From: Saprospiraceae bacterium UBA6168
GTDB lineage: Bacteria > Bacteroidota > Bacteroidia > Chitinophagales > Saprospiraceae
Length of the DNA: 64,000 nucleotides
Assembly: GCA_002435785.1 (NCBI GenBank)
Contig: DIUC01000039.1
Coordinates: 1-64,000 of the forward strand
Reading direction: 5' to 3'
A program made the position numbers and the translations under genes. Positions 7,819 through 15,388 of the stretch are shown here, piece by piece. Under the pieces are notes generated by a model. That model was given only the letters and a program-made list of their open reading frames with translations, searched no databases and had not been told where the DNA came from. Numbering within the stretch: the stretch's first letter is position 1; each line of letters starts with the position of its first letter.

Positions 7819-8866
7819 ACGTGGGCAGCCCCTCCAGTTTCTTTTTGTTCAAGATGCGGATGGCGCCGTCCTTGATTTCGATGAACCCGTCGTCCTTGAA
7901 CTCGGTGAGGGTGCGTATCACGCTTTCCTTCGCCGTGCCAACGATGTGGGCGAGGTCTTCCCGCAGGATTTGGATGTCATCCTTGCCCTCCTTGGAGTAG
8001 CGATCGTGGAGTAGCAGCACGGCCTCGGCCACGCGCTTTCGCACGGAGTTGTAGGCAAGTTGCAATAGCTGTGATTCTTTTTCGGCCACATTGTCGGCCA
8101 GCATCTTGATGAGACGGCTGGCTACGTCGCGGTTGGCATACAGTAGTTTAAGGAAATCTTCCTTCGGAATGAGGCTGGCCGTAGCGTCTTCAAGTGCCGC
8201 TGCCGAGAAGCTGTACTGCTCGTTTTTGATGAGGGCAGTGTAGCCGATGAACTCGCCCGCATTGCGGATGTTGATGATGTACTCCTTGCCGATATCGTTG
8301 GTCTTGTAGATTTTGACCTGCCCCTTGCTGATGAAGTACAAGTACCTCGGTGTATCGCCCTCCTCGAAGAGGACATCCCGCTTGCGGTAGTCCTTGCTCC
8401 GCTTGTCCGTGGATAGTTTTTTTAAATCTTCATATCCTTTTGCCTCGTTGATGAAGCTGAGGAGGCTCTCTTCGGTGCGGTTGAATTTGCGCAGCCGCTC
8501 GCTTTTTTTCATGCGGGTTTCCACGACGGCCAAGAGTTCGTCTTTGTAGAACGGTTTGGTCACGTAATCGTCGGCACCGAGGTTCATGCCTCGGCGGAAG
8601 TCATCTTTTTCGGTTTTGGCAGTGAGGAAAACGAATGGGATATCGGAAGTGTCTGGTCGTTTGCTCAAGATGTTGAGCACGCCGAAGCCGTCAAGCTTGG
8701 GCATCATCACGTCGCAAAGGATGAGGTCGGGAAGCCCCTTTGTGGCCAGTTCTACGCCTACAGTGCCATCCTCGGCGGCCAGCACTTGGTAGCCTGAAAT
8801 TTCGAGTATTTCCTGAAGGTTTTCACGTACTTCTAAGTTGTCTTCAATGACGAGAATCTTTTTCAT
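7817..8866 (-). CDS. Response regulator with cNMP-binding domain and Crp-type HTH
   Basis: 349 residues with three domains. Receiver (1-120): phospho-acceptor Asp52 in 'DLILCDVMMP' and the conserved lysine in 'DDYVTKPF'. Cyclic-nucleotide-binding fold (about 160-275): 'LFEEGDTPRYLYFISKGQVK'. Crp-type helix-turn-helix (about 300-345): 'REDLAHIVGTAKESVIRTL'. The recognition helix 'KESVIR' keeps the Glu and Arg that contact TGA half-sites in Crp and Fnr. It therefore joins phosphorelay input and a ligand-type Crp module in one transcription factor; whether it binds cAMP is unknown. It begins 11 bases after the sensor kinase gene. Likely targets are the TGA-N6-TCA sites between the divergent operons and near trxA. 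Confidence 0.92.
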   Translation of the reverse strand: MKKILVIEDNLEVRENLQEILEISGYQVLAAEDGTVGVELATKGLPDLILCDVMMPKLDGFGVLNILSKRPDTSDIPFVFLTAKTEKDDFRRGMNLGADDYVTKPFYKDELLAVVETRMKKSERLRKFNRTEESLLSFINEAKGYEDLKKLSTDKRSKDYRKRDVLFEEGDTPRYLYFISKGQVKIYKTNDIGKEYIINIRNAGEFIGYTALIKNEQYSFSAAALEDATASLIPKEDFLKLLYANRDVASRLIKMLADNVAEKESQLLQLAYNSVRKRVAEAVLLLHDRYSKEGKDDIQILREDLAHIVGTAKESVIRTLTEFKDDGFIEIKDGAIRILNKKKLEGLPT

Positions 8867-8877
8867 AATGGTCTAAT

Positions 8878-10215
8878 TTAATCTTGGGTTATGGGGATAT
8901 TGATGATAAAGATAGTGCCTTGGCCCGGTTTGCTTTTAAATGAAATATCACCGTCCAACAGGTCTAGGTAGCGTTTTACGATATTGAGGCCGAGGCCAGT
9001 GCCTTGTATGTTTTCGACGTTGTTGGCCCGGAAAAACCGCTCGAACATATGCGGCTGGTCTTCTTCTGGTATGCCGATGCCTTGGTCCTCCACTTCTATC
9101 CTCAACTTATTGTCTGCCACGCGGAGGCGACAATAAATAGGCTTGTCTGCCGGTGAGTATTTGCTGGCATTGGATATTAAGTTGTAAATAATGTTCTTGA
9201 GTATTTTTTTGTCCAAATGTACAGCTGCTTCGCAATTTTCATACTCATGCAAGATTACTTGCCCGGGCTTCAGCAAGCCCTGCACCTCTTCCGTTACTTC
9301 ATTGCAGAAATCTTTAAGTCTAAAAGTTACGAGATGAGTCTGCACCTTATCTTCTTCCAGTTTGCTCAAGGAGAGGAAGTCGTTGAGTATGCCGGTAAGT
9401 GTGCCTACCGCTGTTTTGATGCGCTGGATGTGCTTGCTCCTTTTTGCTTGGTGTTCCTCGCCGCCCGTGTAAGTCTCCGCAAGGTCAGCTGAGGATAGTA
9501 CGGTGCTCAGTGGGGTGCGAAACTCATGGGAAGCCATGCTCACAAAGCGCGATTTCAGCTCATTGAGCTGTTTCTCTTTTTGGAGCGCTTTGAGCAATTC
9601 CTTTTCGCTTTTGCGGAGCGCCAATTCCGCCGCTCGCCGCTCCTCTGCCTCCCGGTGCAATTGCTGGTTGACACTCAATAGCTGGTTCACGGCTTCCGAA
9701 AGCTCTTCTGTCCGCACGGCGACTTTCTGTTCAAGGTGCTCGTTCTGGCTTTCCAGGTCCTCGTTCAACTTTCGGATTTCCTCCTCTGCCTTTTTCATGC
9801 TGGTTAGGTCGTGAAGGATGCCGGCGAACACTCTGCGGCCATTTACGATGGTTTCGCTGACGGCCAAGCGGAGGGGCATTTTGGTGCCATCCTTTCGGAC
9901 ACCCGTCACCTCCCGCCCTATGCCAATGATGCGTGGCTCGCGGGTTTCTATGAACCGGCGGATATAATTATCGTGGTTTTGTCTGTCCGGAGTGCCCATT
10001 AGCATTGAGATATTGTTGCCTAAGACCTCAGAGGCTTCAAAACCGAAGAGCTTTTCTGCGGCGGGGTTCATGCTTTCAACTATGCCGCGCTCGTTGATAG
10101 TAAAAATGGCATCAATGGCCGTCTCGAAAATAGATTCCAAGTACGCAGCCCTATCCTCCTGTTTTTGTAGTGGCAAATGATTCTTCAATGCGGTGATTTT
10201 TCCAACAGTATTCAT
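8878..10215 (-). CDS. PAS-domain sensor histidine kinase
   Basis: 445 residues, no membrane segment, so a soluble sensor. A PAS domain occupies about 25-140 ('TINERGIVESMNPAAEKLFG'), then a charged coiled coil (about 145-220), then HisKA with 'SMASHEFRTPLSTV' (phospho-acceptor His). The ATPase domain carries N-box 'NLISNASKYS', G1 'DQGIGIP' and G2 'GTGLGLNIV', all intact. It phosphorylates the adjacent receiver-cNMP-HTH protein, whose gene starts 11 bases downstream. No heme or flavin ligand can be assigned to the PAS domain by eye, so the signal (oxygen, redox or a small molecule) is open. The start is the ATG at 10215, in the divergent promoter region. Confidence 0.93.
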   Translation of the reverse strand: MNTVGKITALKNHLPLQKQEDRAAYLESIFETAIDAIFTINERGIVESMNPAAEKLFGFEASEVLGNNISMLMGTPDRQNHDNYIRRFIETREPRIIGIGREVTGVRKDGTKMPLRLAVSETIVNGRRVFAGILHDLTSMKKAEEEIRKLNEDLESQNEHLEQKVAVRTEELSEAVNQLLSVNQQLHREAEERRAAELALRKSEKELLKALQKEKQLNELKSRFVSMASHEFRTPLSTVLSSADLAETYTGGEEHQAKRSKHIQRIKTAVGTLTGILNDFLSLSKLEEDKVQTHLVTFRLKDFCNEVTEEVQGLLKPGQVILHEYENCEAAVHLDKKILKNIIYNLISNASKYSPADKPIYCRLRVADNKLRIEVEDQGIGIPEEDQPHMFERFFRANNVENIQGTGLGLNIVKRYLDLLDGDISFKSKPGQGTIFIINIPITQD

Positions 10216-10312
10216 TGATTTTCAAGGAATTACCAATTGGGCAAACTATTTAAAGCCACAAAGTACCGAAGATGTCCCGTTCGTCCAAATGCAATTTATC
10301 ACGAGGTTGCGG

Positions 10313-10324
10313 TGACAAAAGTCA
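10313..10324. promoter_or_regulatory. Fnr/Crp-like palindrome TGAC-AAAA-GTCA
   Basis: A perfect 4+4 palindrome with a 4-base centre, equivalent to TGA-N6-TCA. It sits in the 235-base region between the divergent kinase-regulator-USP and CBS-USP operons, 98 bases upstream of the kinase start and 127 upstream of the CBS start. A site for the Crp-type HTH regulator here would control both operons and itself. Inference from motif and position. Confidence 0.4.
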
Positions 10325-10450
10325 TCGCGCACCGTTCGGGCTGGTCGGAACTTTGCCCCGAAAGATAACCTATCACAGCGACCAAAATGCAGTTTGAGTT
10401 TTTAGCGATAAACAATCCAGACGCATCACGGAGCAAAAAAAGAATGAAAG

Positions 10451-10906
10451 ATGAACGTCATAGCACCAATCTCCACTATCATGACGGCAAAGTTGCTTAC
10501 CGTCAACCCTGACGACAGCCTCATGGTTGTCAAAGAAATCTTTGACCAGCACAAAATCCACCACATCCCCGTCGTGCGCTTCAAGCACATAGAGGGCATC
10601 GTGAGCAAGACCGACTTTCTGCACTTCCTGCGGGGCTTCAAGAGCAACGAGATGGACAAGTTCATAGACGAAACCCGCTTGCGCTCCTGGAAGGCCGAGG
10701 AAATCATGACTAAGGGCTTGGCCAAGGTGGAAAGCACCGACCCCATCCGCACGGCACTGGAAGTGTTCCTCGTCAACCGGTTCCACGCCATCCCCGTGGT
10801 GGACAATGACGAACTGGTGGGCATCGTGACCACCTTCGACATCATCAAAGCTATTGAAGACGAACCAATTCCGCTCGAAAACTACAAGAAAGCGAAAGCG
10901 CTCTAA
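10451..10906 (+). CDS. Stand-alone CBS-pair protein
   Basis: 151 residues made only of two CBS modules: 'ISTIMTAKLLTVNPDDSLMV' and 'AEEIMTKGLAKVESTDPIRT', each ending in the typical 'HHIPVV' or 'HAIPVVDNDELVGIVTTFD' strand. Such proteins bind AMP, ATP or NAD-type ligands and act as energy sensors or partners of enzymes and channels. The start is the ATG at 10451. The stop is 15 bases before the ATG of the USP fusion, so the two are probably cotranscribed. It resembles the CBS tail of the GCS2 protein at 1492-3393, suggesting a shared adenylate signal in this cluster. Confidence 0.92.
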   Translation: MNVIAPISTIMTAKLLTVNPDDSLMVVKEIFDQHKIHHIPVVRFKHIEGIVSKTDFLHFLRGFKSNEMDKFIDETRLRSWKAEEIMTKGLAKVESTDPIRTALEVFLVNRFHAIPVVDNDELVGIVTTFDIIKAIEDEPIPLENYKKAKAL

Positions 10907-10921
10907 TCCCTATACTTGCAC

Positions 10922-12034
10922 ATGACCACTATTCAAATCCTGGGCATTGACGGGAGCGTACAAACCCGTCAGCTTCGTGCCAACTTGGTGCAAGCCTTGA
11001 CCGCTTTGCACATGAAGGCTGTCGTGGAGAACGTATCAGGGATGGAGCAACTGATGAAGTACCGCATAAACGGCATACCAGCGCTGGTCGTGGATGGTAC
11101 GGTCGTTTTGCAGAAAATGGTGCCCCCCGCAGAGGATTTGAAAATTTTGCTAAATGCCTTTGCGGTAGGGGCTTTCAAACAATTTGCCATGAAAAATATC
11201 CTCGTTCCCACCGATTTTTCGCCAGCAGCCAAGGGCGCTTTCCAGTTCGCCCTTGATGTCGCAGAACGGCAAGGCAGCAAGCTGAATGCCGTGCATATCT
11301 ACCATCCCGAGTTTGACCAAGAAAGTACCTGGCTCAACAGCAGCTTTCTGGACGGGGTAAGCTACGCCAAGGACAGGCTCGCCACATTTGTGGAAGAAGC
11401 ACTAACTGCGGACACCACGGACGGCGTAGCCACGGTGGTGGAAGTGGAGCAGGAGGTGATCACGGGCTTTGCCGTGGATGAAATACTCGAACTGTCGAAA
11501 AGCAAAGATGTGGATTTGATAGTGATGGGCAGCACCGGCGAGCAGGGCTTCTTGGAGAAGCTCTTCGGCAGCGTGTCCACCAACGTTACGCAACGGGCGG
11601 AATGCCCCGTGATGCTTGTTCCGCAAGGGGTGCAGTTCCGTGGCTTTAAACACATCATGTACGCCAGCAACTACGAAGCAGCCGAGCGGCCCACCCTCCA
11701 CAAGATGGTGGACGTGGCCAACGCCTTTGGCGCTGACATCCACTTTGTACACGTGGAAGAAACGGGGGGCGATTCAAAAACCTTTCAGGAAATCGAAAGT
11801 CGGCTGTTCAACGTGCTCTTCAACGACAGCGACCCCACGTTTGCCTTTAGCCTTACCAAGATAGAAGGCCAGTCGGTGGTGGACGGCCTTAACGAATATG
11901 CCATCAAGCACCATATTGACCTCGTGGTGATGGTGTGCCCGCACCGCAATTTTTGGGAGCAGCTCTTCCATAAAAGCGTGACGAAAGCAATGACATTGAA
12001 CACCAAGCTGCCGATACTCGTGCTGCATGGGTGA
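10922..12034 (+). CDS. Degenerate thioredoxin-fold plus two USP domains
   Basis: 370 residues from the ATG at 10922 (a TTG two codons earlier is possible). Residues 1-80 have the layout of small redox thioredoxin-3 proteins ('TTIQILGIDGS', then 'INGIPALVVDG'), but both active-site cysteines are missing, so it cannot do thiol chemistry. Residues about 90-235 are a UspA domain with an intact ATP motif 'GSTGEQGFLEKLFGS' (G-x2-G-x9-G-S). Residues about 240-370 are a second UspA domain that has lost this motif ('CPHRNFWEQLFHKS'). One active and one inactive USP in tandem suggests an internal pseudo-dimer. Located directly after the CBS gene. Confidence 0.88.
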   Translation: MTTIQILGIDGSVQTRQLRANLVQALTALHMKAVVENVSGMEQLMKYRINGIPALVVDGTVVLQKMVPPAEDLKILLNAFAVGAFKQFAMKNILVPTDFSPAAKGAFQFALDVAERQGSKLNAVHIYHPEFDQESTWLNSSFLDGVSYAKDRLATFVEEALTADTTDGVATVVEVEQEVITGFAVDEILELSKSKDVDLIVMGSTGEQGFLEKLFGSVSTNVTQRAECPVMLVPQGVQFRGFKHIMYASNYEAAERPTLHKMVDVANAFGADIHFVHVEETGGDSKTFQEIESRLFNVLFNDSDPTFAFSLTKIEGQSVVDGLNEYAIKHHIDLVVMVCPHRNFWEQLFHKSVTKAMTLNTKLPILVLHG

Positions 12035-12089
12035 GAAGTTTGGGTTTTGAGTTCCGGGTCTCGCTCGGTAAACTCAAAACCCAAAACTC
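12035..12089. terminator. Bidirectional hairpin with microrepeat arms
   Basis: A 15-bp perfect core (12039-12053 with 12071-12085), extendable to 17 of 19, with a 17-base loop. It fills the 60-base gap between two convergent genes. The arms are near-direct repeats of GGGTTTTGAGTT-like units. A shared terminator is the simplest reading; the T-content of the arms gives the U-rich tract in both directions. Confidence 0.65.
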
Positions 12090-12094
12090 GCCAC

Positions 12095-12679
12095 TCAGAA
12101 CTTGCCGCCGACTCCTTCCACCAACTTCGCCAGTTCCCGATAGTCGGCCATTTCGCCCGATTTTACCGCCCGTCCATTTTTGTTGTAAACAAGCGTGAAG
12201 GGAATAGCGCCATCCCATTCGGTGCTTACCTTGTCAATCCAGGCGTTGTAATCGAGGTCGGCGAGTGCCACCACGTGCCGCTCCAGTTTCCGCTCCGCAA
12301 CAAAGGGGATGAGCTTCCGGTGGATGTCCTTCGGAAAATCCATGCTCACCAGCAGTACCTTGATGGGGTTTGACTCCCCCGTTGGGTTGGCTGTGGCCGA
12401 TATTAGTTGCTCGAAAAGCGGAAACTCCTCCACACAGGGCTTGCACCAAGTTGCCCAAAAATTGATGACGTAGGTCGTGTCGTTCGAGTGCTGCAGGTGC
12501 GGCTCAAACTCGCCGTAACTCATGTAAACTGGAAACGGGATGGAGTCGTTTAGGACGTTGGCCGATGTGGCTGTGGCTGTGGCAGCGGGCGCATCCGGTG
12601 TTTTTGCGGAGCAGCTAAAGAAGATGGCCGCAGCGGCCAAGTGAAGCATGATTTTCATGATGGAAGTTTTGATAGTCAT
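12095..12679 (-). CDS. TlpA/ResA-like thioredoxin lipoprotein
   Basis: 194 residues. The N-terminus is a lipoprotein signal with lipobox 'FFSC' (Cys23), so the protein is periplasm-facing and membrane-anchored. A thioredoxin fold follows with 'NFWATWCKPCVEEF' (active-site Cys79 and Cys82) and a cis-proline in 'AIPFTLVYNKNG'. The family reduces or isomerises extracytoplasmic disulfides, often for cytochrome c maturation. An internal ATG at 12658 would also leave a full lipoprotein signal. It is followed by a secreted protein gene of the same orientation upstream; the pair may be an operon. Confidence 0.9.
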   Translation of the reverse strand: MTIKTSIMKIMLHLAAAAIFFSCSAKTPDAPAATATATSANVLNDSIPFPVYMSYGEFEPHLQHSNDTTYVINFWATWCKPCVEEFPLFEQLISATANPTGESNPIKVLLVSMDFPKDIHRKLIPFVAERKLERHVVALADLDYNAWIDKVSTEWDGAIPFTLVYNKNGRAVKSGEMADYRELAKLVEGVGGKF

Positions 12680-12696
12680 TGAACCAAGATTACGGG

Positions 12697-13251
12697 CTAC
12701 CGGAACCTCACTGCCAGTTCCCGCCTGTCTATTGCCAAGTTTCCAGCATCCTCGAATAGGAAAAAGACGAAGACCGTGCCTTGGCCCTCTTTGCTCAGTG
12801 CCAACATTTTGCAGGATGGCGCTTGCGCAAACGCTGACTTCGGCTGGAAGAAATAGACCATTCCCCAGTCGGCGTTGAAGTCACGTAGCAGCGCCGCTTG
12901 GTCCGGCTGTATGGCCGAGATGATGGCCTCGTCGGCATTGGAGGCCACGGAGGTCAGCACCCGGAAGGTGGCCACGTGGGGGGTGGTGGTGATTTTGTCG
13001 GCTTCGTTCCAGGGCTGTACATAGTATCGGATTTGCAATGCCTCCCGGTTGGAGTGGACGGCATATTGGCAGTTCAGGTACTCGTTTTCCATTGGCTGGA
13101 AAGCCCGGTAGCCAGCATCCAATGGCTCGAAGACTTCCAAGGCTGCTTGGTCGAGCAGTTGGGCGATGTACGCCGTTTTTTGTCCAAGCAAAACTTGCTG
13201 AAGCAGCAGGACAAAGAAGGCTGTCGAAAATGTTTTCCAATAATTACTCAT
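12697..13251 (-). CDS. Secreted protein, function unknown
   Basis: 184 residues from the ATG at 13251, preferred over a start 11 codons upstream because it gives a clean Sec signal ('FSTAFFVLLLQQVLLGQ'). The mature domain is about 160 residues of mixed alpha/beta without cysteine pairs or recognisable catalytic motifs. It lies 17 bases upstream of the TlpA-like gene on the same strand and probably shares its transcript, so it may be a periplasmic partner. No family was recognised. Confidence 0.7.
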   Translation of the reverse strand: MSNYWKTFSTAFFVLLLQQVLLGQKTAYIAQLLDQAALEVFEPLDAGYRAFQPMENEYLNCQYAVHSNREALQIRYYVQPWNEADKITTTPHVATFRVLTSVASNADEAIISAIQPDQAALLRDFNADWGMVYFFQPKSAFAQAPSCKMLALSKEGQGTVFVFFLFEDAGNLAIDRRELAVRFR

Positions 13252-13289
13252 GTCAAAATATTTCAACAGGCGAAGCTTGGGCAATGTTT

Positions 13290-13745
13290 TTACAAGTATA
13301 GTTTGATGTCAATTCTTTCCAAATCGAAAAAAACACCATCCAAATGGTCGAAATCCATATCTGTGGTGAGCAGTGTTGCTTCCGTGGCATGAGCGGTGGC
13401 GGCAATCCAAAGGTCATTTTTGCCCATATTGCGGGAGGACAGTCCGGCGGGAAGGGGTTCATCGGGCAACTTACCTTGGCTAAAGGCGTCAATGCGGGCG
13501 TAGGCGTCAATTACGGTTTGGACTTTCAGGGGATAAATGAGCAAGGCTTGAAGCAAGACTTGTAGTTTTTGGATTTTGGCATAACCCCAATCCCATTGGA
13601 TGGCGAGTGACTGAAGCTCACCTTGCACGACAACTGATATTAGGCTATTGGTGGAAAACGAATGCGATTTCTCCAAGTTAACTGCGAAAGTTTGGCTACG
13701 AATGATAGCCACAATGAGATTGGTGTCCAGCAAGTAATTTTTCAT
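13290..13745 (-). CDS. vapC: PIN-domain toxin, VapC-like
   Basis: 151 residues. A PIN-domain ribonuclease with the acidic residues of the family: 'LLDTN' at the start, a Glu in 'VVQGELQSLA', Asp in 'GKNDLWIAATA' and Asp in 'TTDMDF'. Such toxins cut tRNA or other RNA in a magnesium-dependent way. Its ATG overlaps the TGA of the upstream gene by four bases (ATGA), typical of antitoxin-toxin translational coupling. 'NDLWIAATA' fits the FitB/VapC4-5 type. The exact RNA target cannot be read from sequence. Confidence 0.9.
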   Translation of the reverse strand: MKNYLLDTNLIVAIIRSQTFAVNLEKSHSFSTNSLISVVVQGELQSLAIQWDWGYAKIQKLQVLLQALLIYPLKVQTVIDAYARIDAFSQGKLPDEPLPAGLSSRNMGKNDLWIAATAHATEATLLTTDMDFDHLDGVFFDLERIDIKLYL

Positions 13746-14101
13746 GGGGTGAGTGAATTGAGGAGTTCCTCCAATGGCTGGTCTTCAAACATTCGATAGT
13801 CCCAGTTTTTTAATATTTCTCCCAAGCGTGCAGAATCATATCCTTGCTCTTTTTTCAATTGTGCCAAATCAAGGAATGCCGGCGTTGGCTGGGCAGCCAT
13901 CTGGCGTAGGGCATCGCTGTCCTTCCCATTTTTTTTGGGTGTTTCCTTCTCTCCCTTGTGCTTAGGGTCGGGAGATGTGGCAGCAGCGGCCATCTCTTTT
14001 TCCTTTTGCTTAAAAAATTGCTTTACCTGTTCCAATAAGCTTTCGCTCTGCACGTCGGCTATCAGTTTGATGAGTTCCAGCTTTGTTGCCGTCAAGTTCA
14101 T
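13742..14101 (-). CDS. Probable antitoxin of the PIN toxin
   Basis: 119 residues from the ATG at 14101. A TTG six codons further upstream overlaps the promoter box at 14117-14124 and is therefore rejected. Residues 1-40 are a helical segment ('LELIKLIADVQ') as in many Bacteroidota antitoxins, residues 45-75 are charged and likely disordered, and the tail is acidic ('MFEDQPLEELLNSL'), the sort of segment that wraps a PIN toxin. No AbrB, RHH or Phd DNA-binding fold is evident, so autoregulation is uncertain. It overlaps the toxin gene by four bases. Confidence 0.75.
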   Translation of the reverse strand: MNLTATKLELIKLIADVQSESLLEQVKQFFKQKEKEMAAAATSPDPKHKGEKETPKKNGKDSDALRQMAAQPTPAFLDLAQLKKEQGYDSARLGEILKNWDYRMFEDQPLEELLNSLTP

Positions 14102-14116
14102 TCCGTAGATTTTTTT

Positions 14117-14124
14117 CAAAGGTA
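14117..14124 (-). promoter_or_regulatory. -7 promoter box of the toxin-antitoxin operon
   Basis: On the minus strand TACCTTTG, an exact Bacteroidota -7 box, ends 15 bases before the antitoxin ATG at 14101. Transcription would start about 10 bases before that ATG, leaving a very short leader. Confidence 0.6.
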
Positions 14125-14241
14125 GAAAATTCAGATGAAAAGAAAAAAGGGCTTCCCGGCGACTCCTTCCAAGCTACTTTTCGTAGTTGCACAAACCACA
14201 CCTCTCCACAAGATTTTGCTTTGACACCCTCCGCAAACAAA

Positions 14242-14249
14242 TACCTTTG
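14242..14249 (+). promoter_or_regulatory. -7 promoter box of the endonuclease gene
   Basis: TACCTTTG lies 19 bases before the ATG at 14268. It supports that ATG over the in-frame ATG at 14187, which would be upstream of the promoter. Confidence 0.6.
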
Positions 14250-14267
14250 TACCCTAACTTCCACGGC

Positions 14268-15359
14268 ATGAAGAAAATACCCATCCTCGTTTCATTTTGC
14301 ATCCTATTGAAAATCAGTGCCTTAGCACAATACGAGCCAGTGTTCAGCGGGCTTCAGGGACAGGACTTGTTGGACAACCTATTGCTCGGCTACAAGCCGC
14401 TCGTGGTGCTGCCACAGGCACAGGCACGGGACACGCTTTTCGCCCGCATTTACAAATACCAAGACACGCTGACCTGCGTGTACACGGGCTACAAAATCCG
14501 GCTCGAACCGGGCCTGGACCCCACCCAAGCTGCTTTTGCAAAGGGCATCAACACGGAGCATACCTACCCGCAAAGCCTTGGCGCCATGAACCAGGCGGAG
14601 GGCGATATGCACCACCTGTACCCCACTCGTGAGGACGTGAACGCTGCCCGTGGGAACCACCCATTTGCCGAAATCCCCGACAACCAAACCCAGACTTGGT
14701 ACTATCTCGGCCAGCAGTTGACAAGCATTCCCACCTCGAACATTGACCAGTACAGTGAGCGCAAAAGTGGCTTCTTCGAGCCTCGTGAAGACCACAAGGG
14801 CAACGTGGCAAGGGCCATGTTCTACTTTTATACGATGTACAGGCTGCAAGCCGATGCGGCCGACCCCACCTACTTCGAATCGCAGCGCCAGACCCTCTGC
14901 GCCTGGCACCTGCTGGACCCCGTGGACGAACCAGAATGGAACCGCACTTGGCTCATCGCCCAATACCAGGGTGGCAAGCCCAACCCCTTCGTGCTGGACT
15001 GTACCCTGCCGGAGCGCTGCTACTGCGCCGATTTTGCGCAGCCATGCACGCCTGCCGCTGCGGAGGAAGCTGCTGAAAGTCAGCACTTTATGCTGACATC
15101 CATCGCACCAAGCCCATTCTCGGAAACAACCGTGGTGAACTTCATATTGCACGAGCCTGGCCGGGTGCGGCTGGAGGTGTCCAACGCCTTTGGGCAAAGG
15201 TTGGATGCACAGGATCTCGGCTGGCTGCCCAGCGGCGAGCAACAAATCCGCTGGACAAAAAAAGCAGATACCGCTTGCGGTATCTGCTTTTTCAGGTTGG
15301 TTTTTGAGAACGGAAACCAAGCGGGGTCGGTAGTCGGAAAAGCATTGATGCTGCGCTAA
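14268..15359 (+). CDS. Exported endonuclease I with sorting-domain tail
   Basis: 363 residues from the ATG at 14268. A Sec signal 'ILVSFCILLKISALAQ' is followed by an endonuclease I domain (about 35-265). Its His-Me-finger motif is visible as 'NTEHTYPQSLG' with 'GDMHHLYPTREDVNAARGN' after it, and 'DHKGNVARAMFYFYTMY' further on. The family cuts DNA non-specifically outside the cytoplasm, for nutrient or biofilm DNA. The last 85 residues are a T9SS-type sorting domain ('SPFSETTVVNF', 'RVRLEVSNAFGQR', 'VVGKALML'). A perfect 16-bp inverted repeat (15259-15292) is embedded in frame at the usual 'LPAGVYFYRL' position and replaces it with 'KKADTACGICFFRL', which may weaken export. Confidence 0.88.
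   Translation: MKKIPILVSFCILLKISALAQYEPVFSGLQGQDLLDNLLLGYKPLVVLPQAQARDTLFARIYKYQDTLTCVYTGYKIRLEPGLDPTQAAFAKGINTEHTYPQSLGAMNQAEGDMHHLYPTREDVNAARGNHPFAEIPDNQTQTWYYLGQQLTSIPTSNIDQYSERKSGFFEPREDHKGNVARAMFYFYTMYRLQADAADPTYFESQRQTLCAWHLLDPVDEPEWNRTWLIAQYQGGKPNPFVLDCTLPERCYCADFAQPCTPAAAEEAAESQHFMLTSIAPSPFSETTVVNFILHEPGRVRLEVSNAFGQRLDAQDLGWLPSGEQQIRWTKKADTACGICFFRLVFENGNQAGSVVGKALMLR
15259..15292. terminator. Terminator-like hairpin inside a reading frame
   Basis: A perfect 16-bp inverted repeat (15259-15274 with 15277-15292) with a two-base loop, A-rich on the left and T-rich on the right, so it would work as an intrinsic terminator in both directions. It lies 67 bases before the stop of the endonuclease gene and 97 bases from the stop of the convergent gene. 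Confidence 0.75.
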
Positions 15360-15388
15360 AGCGCTTCCGGGCTTCTCCAAAAACTCCA

